From the NCBI GenBank assembly GCA_036429605.1, contig CM071589.1:1178001-1242000 (forward strand): a stretch of 64,000 nt of DNA, written 5' to 3'. The notes beneath the pieces were generated by a model. The model was not told the DNA's origin. It did not search any database and saw only the letters and a list, made by a program, of their open reading frames with translations. A program made the translations under genes and the position numbers. Shown here piece after piece: positions 45,835 to 57,169 of this stretch. Source of the stretch: Cladobotryum mycophilum (taxonomy: Eukaryota > Ascomycota > Sordariomycetes > Hypocreales > Hypocreaceae). How positions within the stretch are numbered: position 1 is the stretch's first letter; each line of letters begins with the position of its first letter.

Positions 45835-47487
45835 ATGGGAGGCAGCTCTAAATCCCCCTCCGTCGACCTTGAGGCTACAACATCGACAACGACCGACATC
45901 TCGCCTTTCCTCGCCTCCATATTCGGCGGCGAAAATGTCTACGTCGGCCCTCGTATCGCTCCGCTGCCAGACTACCTCAAGGACAACCTCGTCGACGGAG
46001 AGACTAGCGAAGCGATTCTAAGCCGCCAACTCGCCGAAGAAAATGGCACCGCAATTCAATACCGCACGTGCTCGTGGCAAAAGACGGCAGGCCTGCTCTT
46101 CAGCGAGTACATTTGCCTTGCCGTCATGAGCTTCCCCTGGTCGTACAGCGTTCTCGGCCTGGTCCCCGCCATGATCCTCACCGTCGTCATCGCAATCCTG
46201 GTGCAGTACACGAGCCTGGTACTGTGGGAGTTTTGCCTGCGCCATCCCGAGGTGCGCGACGTGTGCGATATTGGAGAGATGCTCTTCTGGGGGAAGAAGT
46301 GGGCGTGGTGGGGGACGGCGGTCATGTTTGTGTTGAACAACACGTTTATCCAGGCGCTGCATGTCCTGGTGGGCGCAAAGTATATCAACACCATGGCGGA
46401 GAATTACATCGTTGGCGGGTGCCGCACAGTTGAGTTCTCGGTGGCAATGATGGTGATCAGTTGGCTGTGTTCGCTGCCTCGAACATTCAGCATGATGTCC
46501 AAGCTGGCGACCGCTACAGCAATCTTCACCTTCATCGCATTGTTGCTAGCGACAGTCTTTGCGGCTATTCAAGATCATCCGGCAGGGTATAGTTTGGAGA
46601 AGGGCGAGCCCATTGTCACGGCCCTGCCGGTCAAAACTACCACCTTTGTGCAAGGCATGGCGGCATTTCTCAATATCAGTTACACGTTTCTGGGTCAGCT
46701 TGCTATACCCAGCTTCATTGCCGAGATGCGAGATCCACGGCAAGTTGCACCATCCAGGTCCACGATTTGCTATATATCGACCGACTAACAACTACCATCA
46801 GGGAATTCCCAAAGTCCCTGTGGGCCTGCACAATTGCCGAAATCATCGTCTACTCCATCGTCGGCGGCGTCATCTACGCCTACACCGGAAACCAATACGT
46901 TACGGCCCCCGCCTTTGGATCCCTCGAGGATCTGTACAAGAAGATATCGTTTTCTTTCATGATCCCAACGCTCATATTCCTCGGGTGTCTATATGCGTCG
47001 GTGACGGCGCGGTTCGTCTTCTTCCGGATATTCCGTAATTCGAGACATTTAAACAACCACACACTCGTGGGGTGGAGTTCCTGGGCTGGTATCCTTTTGG
47101 TGACGTGGATTGTGGCGTTTATCATCTCTCAAGTCATTCCGTTCTTCAACTCTCGTAAGTTGCATTACCCTTGGCCCATCACGTACGGAGAATGATCACT
47201 GACTCGGCCTTCTAGTCCTATCCGTCATGTCGTCCGTTTTCGATAGCTGGTTCGGCTTTATTTTCTGGGGCGTAGCCTACCTAAGAATGCGCAGCGCCGA
47301 CCAGAAAGCGGGGAGAGAACGCAGTGGGGTTAGGGATAGGATTGCTGTTGCAGTCAACGTTGCGATTATTCTGGTTGGCTTTTACGTCTTGACCGTGGGA
47401 ACATATGCTAGCGTTCAGGGCATCATAGACTCTTTCGAGGCAGGCGAAGTAGGAGGCGTTTTCTCTTGTGAGAGCAATGGTATATAG
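45835..47487 (+). CDS. Amino-acid transporter (AAAP family), three exons, one GC-AG intron
   Basis: Exons 45835-46739, 46802-47154 and 47216-47487; 509 residues. I start at the ATG in GTCACCATGG (45835). An N-terminal cytosolic part of about 80 residues is followed by about eleven hydrophobic spans, beginning TAGLLFSEYICLAVMSFPWSYSVLG, as in Aa_trans (PF01490) permeases related to Neurospora mtr, which import neutral or aromatic amino acids by proton symport at the plasma membrane. Intron 1 starts with GCAAGT rather than GT and has a GACTAAC branch site; the join restores Arg-Glu-Phe-Pro in frame. Intron 2 is GTAAGT..TCTAG. The substrate cannot be told from the sequence. Confidence 0.88.
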
Positions 47488-47598
47488 ACTTTTAGACTTG
47501 ATTGCCAAGAGAGGGTGACTGAATAAATCATTCCACAACACATCATTGAGATTATTATATATCGGCCATCCAGACAGCGAGCTACTCTCATAGGATCC

Positions 47599-48889
47599 TC
47601 AGACACCGTGTTCTGTTTTTGTCATGCCCGTGTGTCCATAATACCGACGGAGGAATCCCATGTACGCCTCCATCCACTGGTCATTTACCCATTTCTGATG
47701 GCCCCTATATCGTAAAAGTCCCTGATACATACTAGCGGCATCCGACATCAAAAGGTCTGCAATGGGTGTCTGCCCCTGATTACTTTGGATCGCAGACTCG
47801 GCTGCCCCCATCAGCTTCTGGTAGTCAACGAGCTTTGACTTTGTTCGTTCGATACGTTCGATTGCAGCTGGTATCGTTGCAACATGCCCTGGGATCTCCC
47901 GATCTAGGCCGGTCAAGGCCGGGTATTGAACCACGACCTCAATCGGTGCAGACATGATGCCGTCAAAGTCGATGACCCCGACGATCTCAAAGTTGTCGTT
48001 GACAAGAAGGTTATGCGCCCCGTAATCACGATTGGTGAGCCGGAAGGGACCGGCGCCAGTCGCCCCATATAGCGAGATTAGATGCTTGAAGACGATCGGG
48101 TTCGTGAATGAGGGACCCGTTTGAAGGTCTGGGTGCTCTATGCTTCTTGCAGCGGAATGAAGAGCATGATCGGCTATATCGGCGTAGTAATTCACAACAG
48201 AGCTCCAAGGCTCCTTTCCGGTCTCCAGTTCTGGGCCAATAAAGAATTCGGATGTTTCCTCGTTTTGATAGAGGCTTCCGATCTTGTCGAACGTGAAGGA
48301 GGACAGTTCAGCTTGGACGTTTGCCATTTGCTGCCTGAACTTCCTGTCTTGATTCGGGGTTCCATACATGCCCGGGTCGCAGTCTTTGGCCATCCGCAGC
48401 TCCCTTGCAACTGATCCGTGGATGTAATCCATTAGGATGTATGGAGCGCCAAGATCATTTGTCGATGCAGCGTCGTAAGAATACACCTCTGGAGCAGGAA
48501 TAGACGTCTTGGCCCTAAAGTCTAGTCAGGATGCTTTCCCAGATGAACAGTCAAGGCCATACCTACTTCAAAAACTTCATACTAGCCACCTCCACCTTGA
48601 GAATGCTAGCAACATCAAGTAGCTCGCGATCACCAAACACCGACTCGATATGTGGCAGTCTCACTCTCGCAACCCAACTGACTCCAGCATCAAAGACGAT
48701 CCGGCGCACCATGTTAAAGTGACCGATGGAGTACTTTTCGCTCAAAGCGCAAGGGGTCCCATCTATACTACAACCATTTGAAATCTTTGCTGGTCAGTCG
48801 ATGAGACATCCATTCCATCGATACGTTAGAGCCAACAGCGGCCCTCTCCCACGACCTTGTGGGGGAGCCGAGCCGTGTTGTTGGCCCAT
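47599..48889 (-). CDS. Aminoglycoside phosphotransferase-like kinase, three exons
   Basis: Exons 48889-48856, 48789-48567 and 48514-47599; lengths sum to 391 codons in frame (390 residues). The first exon, 34 nt, is the least certain. The N-terminal lobe has CSIDGTPC, SIGHFNMVRRIVF and WVARVRLP; the middle has ILMDYIHG; the catalytic loop is LTNRDYGAHN and the metal-binding site IDFDG, in the usual APH/choline-kinase order. Asn stands where many family members have His in HxDxxxxN. Fungal genomes hold many such kinase-like proteins with unknown substrates, and drug resistance should not be assumed. It converges with the transporter gene, 111 bp apart. Confidence 0.82.
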
Positions 48890-50437
48890 GGCTAGAGCGA
48901 GGCTGATAATGATGATGGCGGCCAACAGCAAAGTAGGTTAGTATTTTGATGTAAAATTCTCACATCGGCGGGAGAAACTGGGCGGAAAATTGAGATTCCA
49001 AGGCCAGCGGCATGATGTAGGCACGTGTTAAGAAGCGCACAAATGCTAGTGAGACTCAAGATATCTTTAGTTGGCGATACAAGTCACGATTGATACTATG
49101 GAAAGGGATCTTTCAGCCATCTCACGATTCAAATCAGCAAAATCAGAAATAGCTGAGCAATGAGTCAAGATGATGGACGAAGTTTGCCAAATGATAGCCC
49201 GCGGTCTCCGAGATATCATGAAGTCTCATATCTGAGTTTGGTACAGTTCATCAAACGACCAGAGCCACTTGATGGCTTCGTCTAGTCATAATTTGATGCT
49301 TACTCCTGTGTGTCTGGTGAAAGATGTGTTGGGGAGCCACTGGGGTCCACCACCTAGAGTAACATTTAACACCATCAATAGAGCCAGATCCAGGACAGCA
49401 TAGAATGTTCTCTTCGTCAGGTGACAGGGCAACATGTGATTGCTTATATTCCTTGACCACAATGATCCAGGTTCTCGCTCGGCAACTTCAAGATTACTGG
49501 TCATCGTGTTTCATATATGGCGTTAATGGGTTACGAGAGCGGCGGATTCATACTTGTAACTGCTTGTAATCTTCAGACTGTTGCTCCGTCGTGGGGCTGC
49601 GTCCAGGGTTCTGGTCTACCTAAGCTACAATGGTGTAGGTAGGTTGCGATTAGCTGCTACCCCAACTATTCTCGAGGCAAACAGAGCACCTGAGAGAAGC
49701 TTCCGCTAAATCAAGTCTGAAACAAATCGAATATCCATAATTGAACTTTATGATTTGGAAAAAAGGTAGCTTGAATTGAATTTTGGGAAACAAATGGGTG
49801 GTATATCACATGTTTGTGAATAGAAAATCATTGCCCCAAAACTCGGTTTTACTTGGTGGTGGTTCCATGTAATATATGTTGAACTCGAACATCGTATGGT
49901 TAGTTTGGCAGGTTAAAGGGTCTGGCCACGAGTATTGATACCGCAGCCTAATTGGTAAAGACTGGACCACCCAAAGATTGGAGCTTGACGCTGGGGCTGT
50001 ATCGAACCATGTTTTGCCCTGTATTGCCTGTCTGCCCCTAAAAGCATGGAACCCCTGAAACCCACTCCTTGCCCCTTTCAGGGCCTTAGGCTACTGGAAC
50101 CTAGCTTCCAACACTCCCCCGCAATAAAGTTTCTCTGCAGTGTAACCCCACTGGAACCTCTTGGCGGAAATTTGCTCCGTACAACTCACAACTCATAGCT
50201 CACCCGAAATCCAAAACACCGCCCTCATCAGAAATTCCATCCCACCATCTCAATCCATCCATCATCATCATCATCAACCCCAAACCCCCTTTCGTTCCTC
50301 CCACCAATTGGCGAAACAAAGTAGCTAGCAGGCTGGCTGAGTGAAACTCATCACAACCCCATCAACAACCAACGCTCTAGAAACAGCCATCGCTGCCTCG
50401 GGATCATTCAGTACTCCTATCCAACAGGTTCCTTACC
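48890..50437. other. Divergent intergenic region with possible tRNA relic
   Basis: Non-coding. Around 49944-50010 a segment resembles a decayed tRNA (AGCCTAATTGGTAAAG, then a degenerate B-box-like region). The last 390 bases before 50438 have no ATG on the plus strand, marking the probable leader of the desaturase gene; it contains repeated ATC triplets near 50265. Confidence 0.45.
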
Positions 50438-51671
50438 ATGGCGCGGTCAGCCTCATCGACCACCACCACGGCCAACGGCAAGTCCAAGGCCGGGGTGAGG
50501 CCGTCTCAGCAAACGAAAAGTTCTTCTGGACATACACTGAAGAACCTCATCGAACACGGCGTCTAGCCATTATCAAGGCCCACCCAGAAGTACGCCCCCA
50601 ACAATGCCATCCCTCCCCCTTTCTAGATTTGCCCCTAACCTCCTTCGCATCAGATCACCAAGCTCTGCGGCCATGAGCCTCTGACCAAGTATGTCGTTGC
50701 CGGTGTCGTCACCCTCCAAGTCGTCCTCGCCTATCTCCTACAATCGACTCCGTTCTGGTCCTTCAAGTTCTGGGCCGTCGCCTACGTCTTTGGTGCCACC
50801 GCCAATCAAAACCTCTTCCTCGCTATCCACGAAATTTCCCACAACCTCGCTTTCAAGAGCCCACTGGCGAACCGCCTGATTGCCATCATTGCCAATCTAC
50901 CAATTGGAATTCCCTACAGTGCTTCGTTCAGAGTATGTGTCATCAAGGGGGCATTTCGGCCCCTAATAAAGTTGAGAAGTAGTCTGTACTAATTGACTCC
51001 AGCCCTACCACCTCACCCACCACAAGTCACTCGGTGTCGATGGCCTGGACACCGATCTGCCAACCGCCCTCGAGGCATTCGTTCTCGACTCGATCCTCGG
51101 CAAGGCTTTCTTCTGCACCTTCCAGATCTTCTTCTACGCAATCCGACCCATGGCAGTCTACCGTGTACCCCTGACCTGGGTTCACTACCTCAACATTGCC
51201 GTCCAGCTTAGCTTCGACGCCACCCTCATCTACTTTGCATCACCAAATGCAGTCCTCTATCTCTTGCTCTCCTCATTCCTCGCCGGTAGTCTGCACCCCT
51301 TGGCTGGCCACTTCATCGCCGAACACTACGTCTACGAGACCGTCACCCCCACCCAACGAGACCCTGATAACAAGGTCCCCCTTCCTGAGACTTTCTCCTA
51401 TTATGGACCCCTCAATTGGTTCACCTACAATGTGGGCCTGCACAATGAGCATCACGACTTCCCCGCCGTGCCCTGGACTCGACTCCACGCCGTCAACGAA
51501 ATTGCCAAGGAATTCTATGATGACCTGCCCCGCCACGAGAGCTGGATCTATGTTATCTGGCGCTTCATCTGGGATGAGAACGTCGGCATCACCTGCCGCG
51601 TCAAGAGAAAGGAGGGCGGCCGTCTCGTGGGCGGCGCCGTTAACTGGAAAGAGACTGAAATCCAAGCTTAA
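50438..51671 (+). CDS. DES1: Sphingolipid delta-4 desaturase, three exons, frame broken at a G4 run
   Basis: Exons 50438-50589, 50654-50932 and 51003-51671. The ATG at 50438 is the first after about 390 bases without one. Lengths total 1100 nt; one G added at 50492-50495 gives 366 residues and joins the N-terminus to the family sequence ANEKFFWTYTEEPHRTRR. Three histidine boxes are present: HEISH (about 110-114), HLTHH (about 147-151) and HNEHH (about 291-295), which bind the di-iron centre, with four or so membrane spans. The enzyme puts a 4,5 double bond into dihydroceramide in the ER, in fungi mainly feeding glucosylceramide synthesis. Introns are GTACGC..CATCAG and GTATGT..CTCCAG. Confidence 0.92.
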
Positions 51672-52778
51672 TTCAATTTTCAACGAGAGGGGTTTAAACC
51701 CATCACCGTCACCTAATTGTTGTATTTCTGTTTCTGGTTTTTTTTGTTTTGTTTTATGCACTTGGGCTATACATGGATTTAATATCTTCCCTTCTTTTCT
51801 TTTCTGGCAAAAACGTACGATGGATTTCGGTAATTGATGATGAGATTCATGATATAGAGTCTGGAACACCTTCTTTCTCCCCCTTTTGTTTCTAAGGCGT
51901 TTGAACATAGAGGCCAAAAGGGGTAGATTAAACAAAAACAAAATTGGATTGAGGCTTTTTGAAAGGCGGTCACTGCTTGGCAACGGAGATGGGAGAGACA
52001 GACAGAGAGAGGGGGGCTCAATGAGATCAACCTTGATGACCATGACCAAAAAAGAAATTGAAAAGTGAACTTTTATAACACTCCATGCAAAGTGAAGGCT
52101 TCGAGACCTATCGTGGCCATTATTACATCATCCTACGTCATATCCCCGACATCACCATCCCAGGGTCGGATGGCTGGGCTGCAGGGCTCAGTCTGACATG
52201 GTGGCTGCAGCTGTCTACTCCGTACTCTACGATGCATGCTAATATTCGTATTCAATTAGCCTGCTATAGACACATGAAAAAATACAAATGAAAAACTAAT
52301 TCGAGTAATAAGACTCTAATCAAACAAGGAAACAGTGGGCAAAGACGCGCCTAGATACTAGAACTACTGACAAAGTAGAGTTACAAGAAAACTGTGCCAG
52401 CTTCTTCTCCTACGAGTAATATTCCACTCCCATCCTCCCCTAATGATGCATTGCCATTGGTATTTGTACGCTTGTTTGCCGACACAGCAGGCAAACCCTT
52501 CCCAAGGCAAAGACTCAGACGTCGTTGCACGTTGCTTCCTTCGCTTTTGTAAATCCTGATTTTCCCTTCCAAGCACTGTCACCTACTCGGAACCCAAATG
52601 CGCCGTCCCAATCATCACATTAATCTGCCCTTCTGCTCCGCTCTCATGGCCCGCACCTTTCAAGGCCGAAACCTTCTGAACACACCTGATGGGGTATCGA
52701 AAGCTTCAAAGTGGTATTTTCAGTGCTTCGCCTTCGTAATTAAGATCTGACCAACCCGATGGTCTCGTATGTCGGAGT
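51672..52778. other. Convergent intergenic region
   Basis: 3' flanks of the desaturase and VAP genes; T-rich after 51700. No gene seen. Confidence 0.5.
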
Positions 52779-54082
52779 TTAGAAGAAGAAGTAAGCCAGC
52801 AGGAAGCTCAGCAAGCATAAAGCAGCAGCAATCTGGACAGGAACACCTTCGACGGTCTGCTTCGTCTGCTGGGCAAGCGCAGCAGTGGCCGAGCGAGCTG
52901 CACCTTCGCCGCCCTTAACATTGCGTTGTCTAAGTCCACTATCCTTGAAGTTTGCCAGCTCGGCTTCCAGTTGAGCAATCTTAGCCTTAAGATCCTCGGT
53001 CACGGTATGGGCAACGTTGGAGACGGCCGTCGAGGGTCGGGAGAGAACTGATTTGAGGGTTTCCGACTTGCTATCGTCATCCTCTCTGGCGTCATCGTAG
53101 GCAGGTGGGGCGTGATTCAAGCCTGAGTCGGCGGTACCTGGGGGGAGGAGTAGGTTCGTTGAGCATCGGGGGTATAGTTTGCCTAAATAACGAGTCAATT
53201 TCATTCAAACGCAGTTATAGTATATCCAACACATACTCCATTGACGGCTGGCTGCTTGCTTGGTGTCACATTGGTAGGGTTAATCGAGCTAGGACCTTGG
53301 TCTGCTCTATCGGTAGTAGGCAGCCAGGTAACGCGGATCTTCCTCTCAAAAAGGCTGGCCTTTTCCGTGGTCTCGAGCTGCGCGATGCTGTTAGTTCATG
53401 TGCATGGGATTGGTCATAGTTCCAAGTAAAAAGAGCAAGAAAAAAGCTTACCACCGAGGCGATACTGGCAAACTCCTTGTCGGGTGTAATGGGCGCAGAC
53501 TGGACGAGGAACTTGTCTCTGCACTTTGCATCCAAAGGAGGATCCGCCTTCATCGCCTGGAGGAGGACTGGACTAGCGTTAGTCGCATATCTGGACCGAG
53601 AAGCTGGATAAACGGGGGTTTCACGAACCGGAGACATCAAAGTCCTGTCCTGGCTCGATGCGGCCCGCATTTGGTCGTACACAGTATCTAGGGATATTTG
53701 TCAGCTTCGGCCGTAGGTAGCTGGGTTTTGGAGGGGGTCATCGTACTGTTTCGGCGCTGTTGTTTTGACCTAGGCGGAACGTTAGCTCACAGGATTTGGA
53801 ATTGTAATAGAACAGGTGTTGTCCGAATGCAACGCCAAGCAATGCGGTGCGGCGCGCAACAGAGAGGATGGAGGAGTCGAGACGTACCTTGAAAGCAAGA
53901 GGCGACGTGGTCGGGTTCTTGATTCTAAGAATCTGCGCTACCTCGACGGTGAAAGGACCTGCGAATTCAATGTCCCATTAATCAATGACCTCATCATAAC
54001 AGAATAATACTGTCAATAAACAGTCTAGCAGTCGCAACGTACGCCGGAAAGTCAACTCGAGGGGCTCGATCTCGACCGACAT
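52779..54082 (-). CDS. SCS2: VAP/Scs2-family ER tether, seven exons, frame broken at a G6 run
   Basis: Exons: 54082-54043, 53958-53888, 53769-53747, 53687-53629, 53567-53452, 53377-53237 and 53182-52779. The sum is 854 nt; one C added to the run at 53140-53145 (plus strand G6) gives 284 residues. Residues 1 to about 125 are the MSP domain: VEIEPLELTF, FTVEVAQILRIKNPT, VKTTAPKQYCVRPNAGRIEPGQ, LLQAMKADPP, CRDKFLVQS. A Pro/Ser linker, a coiled coil (LKAKIAQLEAELANF) and a C-terminal anchor (IAAALCLLSFLLAYFFF) follow. VAPs hold FFAT-motif proteins at ER contact sites and support lipid transfer. Exon 3 is only 23 nt. Without the extra base the last exon stops early, losing the anchor. Confidence 0.9.
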
Positions 54083-55627
54083 GTTGAATCAGTTCGCGAT
54101 AAATCGGTTGGCGATAGAAAAGCGGCGGAGATAGAAAAAGAAAAAAAACAAAGGGAGGCCGAATTGGTAGAGGGAGAAGAGTGGCAGTGGTGGGGAGATG
54201 GCGACCAGCTGCAGCAAAGCCAAAAGTGTCGTCGTGTTTGAAATGGAAAGCGGCGAGGGGTTCAAAGAAGAGAAGAACGACGAAGTAGAAGAAGAGAAAA
54301 ATCAAGATGGGCCGACAAAGGAACAAATGAAGGATGAGAAGAAGAAAAAATATGATATGGAAGAGAGTTTTGCTTTCCTCTTTGCAGATTTGCCAGAACA
54401 AGGAAAAGGGCAGTGAGGAAAGGGGTTTGGCCGCGTGAGGTTTGGATCTCAGCTGGCTGCTTGCTTGCGTGGAAAGGTGATGACAAAGAAAGAGTAGAAG
54501 AAGATGAGGTTGAAGAGTGAATGTTGTTATCCGTTGTGCAACGGGCAGGTGAGCCAAGTCCTAAGCCTCGGGTGGCATTGGGTGGGTGACCCCCCCCATT
54601 AACGGGACCCTTTAGGGAGGGAGGTGCTAATTGCTAGCCCTGGAGCTGTAATTGCTTAACCTATCGCGCCCGCCCACCTGTAGAATTAAGGGTCGGGTGT
54701 TTGAGCTTTCAGCGGGTGCTCATTCACTGTATACTCCAAACTGCATCCATTCCATAGGTACCTCCAGTGGAGCTAGAGGGCTAATTACCCAGCACACCAC
54801 CTCCGCTATAATGGCAGTCTGTCACAAGCTCTCCAGGGCTATCGAGATTGGCCGAGCTGTCAACGCCAGCTGCAGAAGGAAACATGTGTCAGATCAATAT
54901 GACCCAAACCAAATCATTACCTCATTAGGAAAAGTGTCACGGGGTTCCGATCAATCAGTTACAAGTAATTACTGTTGAAGAAATCACAACATCAAACGCG
55001 CAAAAAGCCGTGGGCCAAAATGTTTCTCCTTGACGCCGATTGTATGAAGAAGTATATCCTGGTATCTATATAACGTCTGGCTCACTCTATAATTACATGT
55101 ATAAACCGTTGCTTCTGTCGGGTTGCCCCCTTCCTTTCCCTTGATACCCCAATAATAAAGTAATGGCCATTTTGTGTTAAATCGCAATGCACGGATATCT
55201 CGCCAAGAATAACAACCGTGTCCTGACACGCAACGACGCAATTCGTGAAATTAAAATATCAAATATGATTAAAAGGCGCAGGCACAATTTTCTGCCCATG
55301 AAGAATGCCCTAACAGACAACGTGTCGAGAATTGAGAAGATATTCAGCGTAAATTCCCAATGTTGTAGAAAGCCAAGCCCCTGAATTTGACACAATGCAT
55401 GTATCCTCTATGATACCATTTTTGAGTTCAACATGCCCAGTAAATGGCGGCAAGAGGTTTCTAGACAGACAGTCAAAGAAAAACTCCCAAGCTCACCCAG
55501 ATCATAGGTTTTCAGGATTTGCTTTCACATCGACGTAGGCTGCCGCAACATTGGTGAAATATTCCCAGGAGTAACGAAAGAAATGCCGGATAGATAGTAG
55601 GTTTGCCCCTTAGCCACATCGATATCA
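54083..55627. other. Intergenic region; VAP 5' leader and spacer
   Basis: About 490 bases upstream of the VAP start lack a minus-strand ATG, consistent with its leader; this stretch is purine-rich on the plus strand. The rest holds no gene that I can support. Confidence 0.5.
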
Positions 55628-57169
55628 TCACGAGTACTCGTAGTAGACGTGGGTCTCTTTGGTCTGCACAATCCCTCTGTCGCTCCCATCATCGTTACTC
55701 GTCTGGCTCGCCACGTCTCCGGAAGACTTTGGCGGGTGACCTTCGATGTCGATAATTGTGTCCGTAACAAGATCGTTGTCGTCAAATCGGTTGTAGTATG
55801 CTCGGCCTTTGGGCGCGCCACTGCCGAAAGTGTGCAACTCGTGCCTATGGGATGACACGGATTTACTACCTTTCTTGGTGGACTCGTGGATGCTTGATAC
55901 CAGCTTGGGTGCAACAACCTTGATGAATTGATTCAGTGTTGAAAGTGATGCGCACATGATGAGAAGATTGGCCTCAACGCAGCTGAAGGATCATGTTAGC
56001 TAATGTCTTTCTTCGTGGATATCTCGATTCAGCGGATATACGTACACCCAAAGACAGATGGGACCACCACCCCAAGTCTGGTCGAGTTCGTTCAGGGAGC
56101 TAATAAGGAGAGCCAGGCGAACCATGGAAGTAATGACAGTACTAGAAGCATCAATGTCAGAAATACACTGCATATAAAGGCGGTCACCAAGCAGGGGACA
56201 CTTACGCCGAACCGACAGCAAACATGATGAGTAGGCCAACCTTCTTTGACCTGGACATCTTCAAGCTCAAAACCATAGGAACGGGAATTAAGAAGATGAG
56301 AACGTCAGTCGCAACACCGAGACCGGCCGTAGCTTGGTACATGGCTTTCCGGTCGATGCAGTCTCCCACTTCCGCTAACAAAAGATCGTAGTTCTTCTCA
56401 AAAGGATGGCAGGAAAGGGTGGAGGCAAAGAGAATGGCAACACCAGATGCGCCGACCACGAAAATCATGCCCCAAACAGAGTATTTATACCATTTCTGTG
56501 GGTTGTTGATATCTCGGAAGAAAAGGAGAATGACGATTTTAGCAAGAGTCGTCGGCACTGTATACACAATGGAGTTGAGATAGCCCGCATACTTTATTTC
56601 CAAGTCAGCGGATAGATGAGACCATGGCTCATGCTATTAGGTGGCTCACCAAAGCAAACTTTTGCATTTTATCGAACGGTATTTCCCACGCATGCACGCC
56701 TAGGAATCCGTCTACGATAGAAACTATAGACTCATTAGACCGATAACCCCCATCGTTCTGGAGATCACAAAAACCCACATATTATAAGGCCCTGTATGGC
56801 AAGGGTTCCAAGCTAGACGAACAGGTTAGCCACCAACAATCGAAGTGAATGTTGACCATACGGCCAGTATGGAAAGCAACGCATTCATACCCAAGTAATA
56901 ACGAGTAGCACTGTATATGCTTGTTAGCAAGAGCTCACGGGCAAAAGATTCGGCGCATTTCTTCACAACTCACAATCGTCTACGCCCAGCTTGCGCCGAA
57001 TTCTTGCCTTGACATACAGTCTCTGACCCATCATAAAGGCAGCCAATACCATGCCTATGCCAGATATCACATATATCGACATCACAGACTGGCGCTTCGG
57101 GTTATTGAAATTGACCACATAACCCTCCGGCGGTGGCATAGCCACGAGAACTCCGTCGATTGTCGTCAT
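55628..57169 (-). CDS. Pth11-like rhodopsin-fold membrane receptor, seven exons
   Basis: Exons: 57169-56974, 56910-56891, 56812-56779, 56723-56650, 56591-56206, 56141-56046 and 55982-55628; 387 codons in frame (386 residues). There are about seven spans, starting VMSIYVISGIGMVLAAFMMG, then KARIRRKLGVDD, LLLVITWLGTLAIQGLII and GVHAWEIPFDK, followed by AGYLNSIVYTVPTTLAKIVILLFF..I and DVLIFLIPVPMVLSLK. This order is typical of fungal seven-span proteins of the Pth11/rhodopsin-domain family, some of which sense host surfaces or other cues through G-protein signalling. There is no N-terminal CFEM domain. The tail of about 100 residues is hydrophilic. Exon 2 is only 20 nt. The ligand is unknown. 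Confidence 0.85.

Noticed and set aside
47599..48889. Antibiotic-resistance aminoglycoside phosphotransferase
   Set aside because: Fungal APH-fold proteins are a large family of mostly unknown small-molecule kinases; nothing here shows drug specificity.
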